Made by a program: the position numbers and the translations under genes | Shown here: in pieces, positions 6,809-7,756 of the stretch | Position numbering within the stretch: position 1 is the stretch's first letter | How the letters are laid out: each line of letters starts with the position of its first letter | From: Alphaproteobacteria bacterium | GTDB taxonomy: Bacteria; Pseudomonadota; Alphaproteobacteria; Puniceispirillales; Puniceispirillaceae | Assembly: GCA_011526395.1 (NCBI GenBank) | Contig: WTHW01000244.1 | Span: 5,606 to 13,361 of the forward strand | Reading direction: 5' to 3' | DNA length: 7,756 bases | The notes under the pieces: generated by a model | Databases searched by the model: none | The model's input: only the letters and a program-made list of their open reading frames with translations | Told to the model about the DNA's origin: nothing

Positions 6809-7267
6809 CTATTGCGCAAGGCGCGCTTTGGCAGATTTGGCAGCTTTGCCTGAATCAACATCCTCGATATAAAGAAGGCCAGCAAGGCGACGCATGAGAG
6901 AGGCTTCCATATGATCAAGATGATCATCAGCTAGCACAACCATCCAAATCAGCTCTAGCATGGCATAGCGTTCTTCGTAATCTGTCATATCACGCAGATT
7001 TTTTGCCAGCCCGTGCATCTGGATACGCTCTTTGGAGGCTGTGATGGCATCCTCAAACATGGCGTTGATATCATCTTCGGCAATATCAAAATGCTCTGAC
7101 ATTATATGGGCGATGACATGCGCCTCTTCGTCACCCATCCCATCATCAACGCGCGCCGCCTCAACCAGCAATTCACACATCACACGTGCCAGCTCGCTTC
7201 TCTCATCAGCGGCCACATCTGTGACTTTGGCAGTGTTATTCATCACATCTTTTAAAAATGAAAACAT
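6809..7267 (-). CDS. TerB-family (tellurite resistance TerB-like) protein of unknown role
   Basis: This is a predicted all-helical cytosolic protein of 152 residues. The body resembles the TerB domain: two similar halves, each with a helix ending in an acidic turn, EAARVDDGMGDEE (36-48) and VLADDHLDHME (111-121). This matches the paired acidic, metal-binding-type turns described for TerB proteins. MFSFLKDV at the N-terminus is an amphipathic start. The last 15 residues are rich in Ala and Lys (GKAAKSAKARLAQ). No other ter genes are visible, so the name should not be read as tellurite resistance, and the function is unknown. ATG at 7267 is preferred, with AAAGGA 10 nt upstream. A GTG at 7294, directly after the hslR stop, would add nine residues but lacks a ribosome site. 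It lies 27 bp after hslR and is probably cotranscribed with it. Confidence 0.82.
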   Translation of the reverse strand: MFSFLKDVMNNTAKVTDVAADERSELARVMCELLVEAARVDDGMGDEEAHVIAHIMSEHFDIAEDDINAMFEDAITASKERIQMHGLAKNLRDMTDYEERYAMLELIWMVVLADDHLDHMEASLMRRLAGLLYIEDVDSGKAAKSAKARLAQ

Positions 7268-7294
7268 GGGGGCGGTGTCCTTTGTTATTATCAC

Positions 7295-7684
7295 CTAGTC
7301 ATCTAGTGATTTTAATTTGTCATTCAAGCGTCTGTCGCGTTTTGTGGGGCGGCCGGCGCCGGCGTCGCGGACTTCGAATTTTGGGATGATAAGCTTGTCT
7401 TTATTGGTTTGTTTTGGCTGTGGCGGGTCAAGATCTTCGTACAAAGCTTGCGCTTCTGTGGCAGGCCCGCGCCTTGTGGCAAGGGCAAGGACTTTGATGG
7501 TGCGGATGGTCTCTCCTTGCGGGAAGACAAGCACCATATCTGGCAAGATTTGACGATGCGGTTTTGAGATGCTTTCGCCATTAATGCGCAGGCGGCCAGA
7601 TGAGACCATACGGCTGGCATTGGCGCGGCTTTTGAAAAAGCGCGCATACCATAACCATTTATCAATGCGTAGGGTCTCGTCCAT
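7295..7684 (-). CDS. hslR: S4-domain RNA-binding protein, Hsp15 (HslR) homologue
   Basis: This is a small RNA-binding protein of 129 residues. In E. coli, Hsp15 binds free 50S subunits carrying a nascent chain and helps recycle stalled ribosomes. That role is known for the E. coli protein and inferred here. The S4 domain is at the N-terminus: RIDKWLWYARFFKSRANASRMV (6-27), then SGRLRINGESISKPHRQILPDMVLVF. RTIKVLALATRRGPATEAQALYED (61-84) continues the Hsp15-type body. The C-terminus is a basic tail with GRPTKRDRRLNDKL (111-124), as in alphaproteobacterial homologues. The ATG is 9 nt after the stop of the upstream gene and has no clear Shine-Dalgarno sequence, so translational coupling is likely. 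The next gene is the TerB-family gene. Confidence 0.92.
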   Translation of the reverse strand: MDETLRIDKWLWYARFFKSRANASRMVSSGRLRINGESISKPHRQILPDMVLVFPQGETIRTIKVLALATRRGPATEAQALYEDLDPPQPKQTNKDKLIIPKFEVRDAGAGRPTKRDRRLNDKLKSLDD

Positions 7685-7693
7685 AGAGGCGTG

Positions 7694-7756
7694 TTATTTT
7701 TTCAACGCCGCCAGCACAGCAAAAGGTGAGTTTGGATCAGCCTGTTTTTGTTTTGG
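7694..7756 (-). CDS. C-terminal end of an upstream gene, probably a helicase-related protein
   Basis: Only the last 20 codons and a TAA stop are inside the window. The readable tail is PKQKQADPNSPFAVLAALKK. Endings of the type D-P-N/D-S-PFAVLAALK are familiar from the large helicase-related proteins that precede the S4 (Hsp15-like) gene in many alphaproteobacteria, so that identity is likely but is inferred from a short tail and gene order. The 9-nt gap to hslR suggests one operon. Confidence 0.6.
   Translation of the reverse strand, partial: PKQKQADPNSPFAVLAALKK

Noticed and set aside
7032..7298. Plus-strand open frame opposite the TerB-family gene
   Set aside because: The product is Ser/Ala-rich low-complexity sequence, an expected antisense artefact of a helical protein gene.
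1..7756. Mobile element, CRISPR array, toxin-antitoxin or defence system
   Set aside because: All coding space is taken by recognisable core genes, and I saw no transposase, integrase, spaced repeats or terminal inverted repeats. The XRE gene has no toxin partner: its neighbours are pip and xseB.

Overview
The window is a piece of ordinary bacterial chromosome, almost certainly from an alphaproteobacterium. The evidence is the protein types (RpoH32-type sigma factor, CarD/CdnL-type regulator, Azotobacter-FdI-like 7Fe ferredoxin FdxA, Hsp15-like S4 protein, conserved alphaproteobacterial XRE regulator) and their order, which resembles the helicase - S4 protein - fdxA - carD arrangement familiar in this class. 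A marine lineage such as SAR116 is a guess only. All ten genes lie on the minus strand, so transcription runs from high to low coordinates. The coding density is high and no gap exceeds 170 bases. I see no mobile element, CRISPR array, tRNA or rRNA.

In transcription order: the last 20 codons of a probable helicase (7694-7756) are followed closely by hslR (Hsp15-like, 7295-7684) and a TerB-family protein (6809-7267). After 72 bp comes fdxA (6398-6736). A 164-bp gap follows, holding a perfect 11-bp hairpin and a candidate promoter, and then carD (5730-6233). A convincing intrinsic terminator (5656-5691) closes the carD unit. rpoH (4713-5600) starts just after it, and pip (proline iminopeptidase, 3717-4679) follows rpoH by 33 bp. 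A 112-bp gap with a possible promoter and operator precedes a compact four-gene unit: an XRE regulator (3149-3604), xseB (2880-3140), ispA (1922-2857) and dxs (1-1879, cut at the window edge just short of its C-terminus).

Functionally the right half collects transcription and stress functions: a CarD RNA polymerase regulator, the heat-shock sigma factor and a homologue of heat-shock protein 15, along with a low-potential electron carrier. The left half is the classic xseB-ispA-dxs linkage. Dxs makes 1-deoxyxylulose 5-phosphate, the entry to the MEP isoprenoid pathway. IspA condenses the resulting C5 units to farnesyl diphosphate. XseB is the small subunit of exonuclease VII, a passenger commonly found with them. 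The XRE regulator overlaps the xseB coding region and is probably cotranscribed with it.

I did not find a new biological system. The points most worth a second look are the TerB-family gene between hslR and fdxA, the XRE gene at the head of the isoprenoid operon, the hairpin before carD, and a diverged RpoH box.
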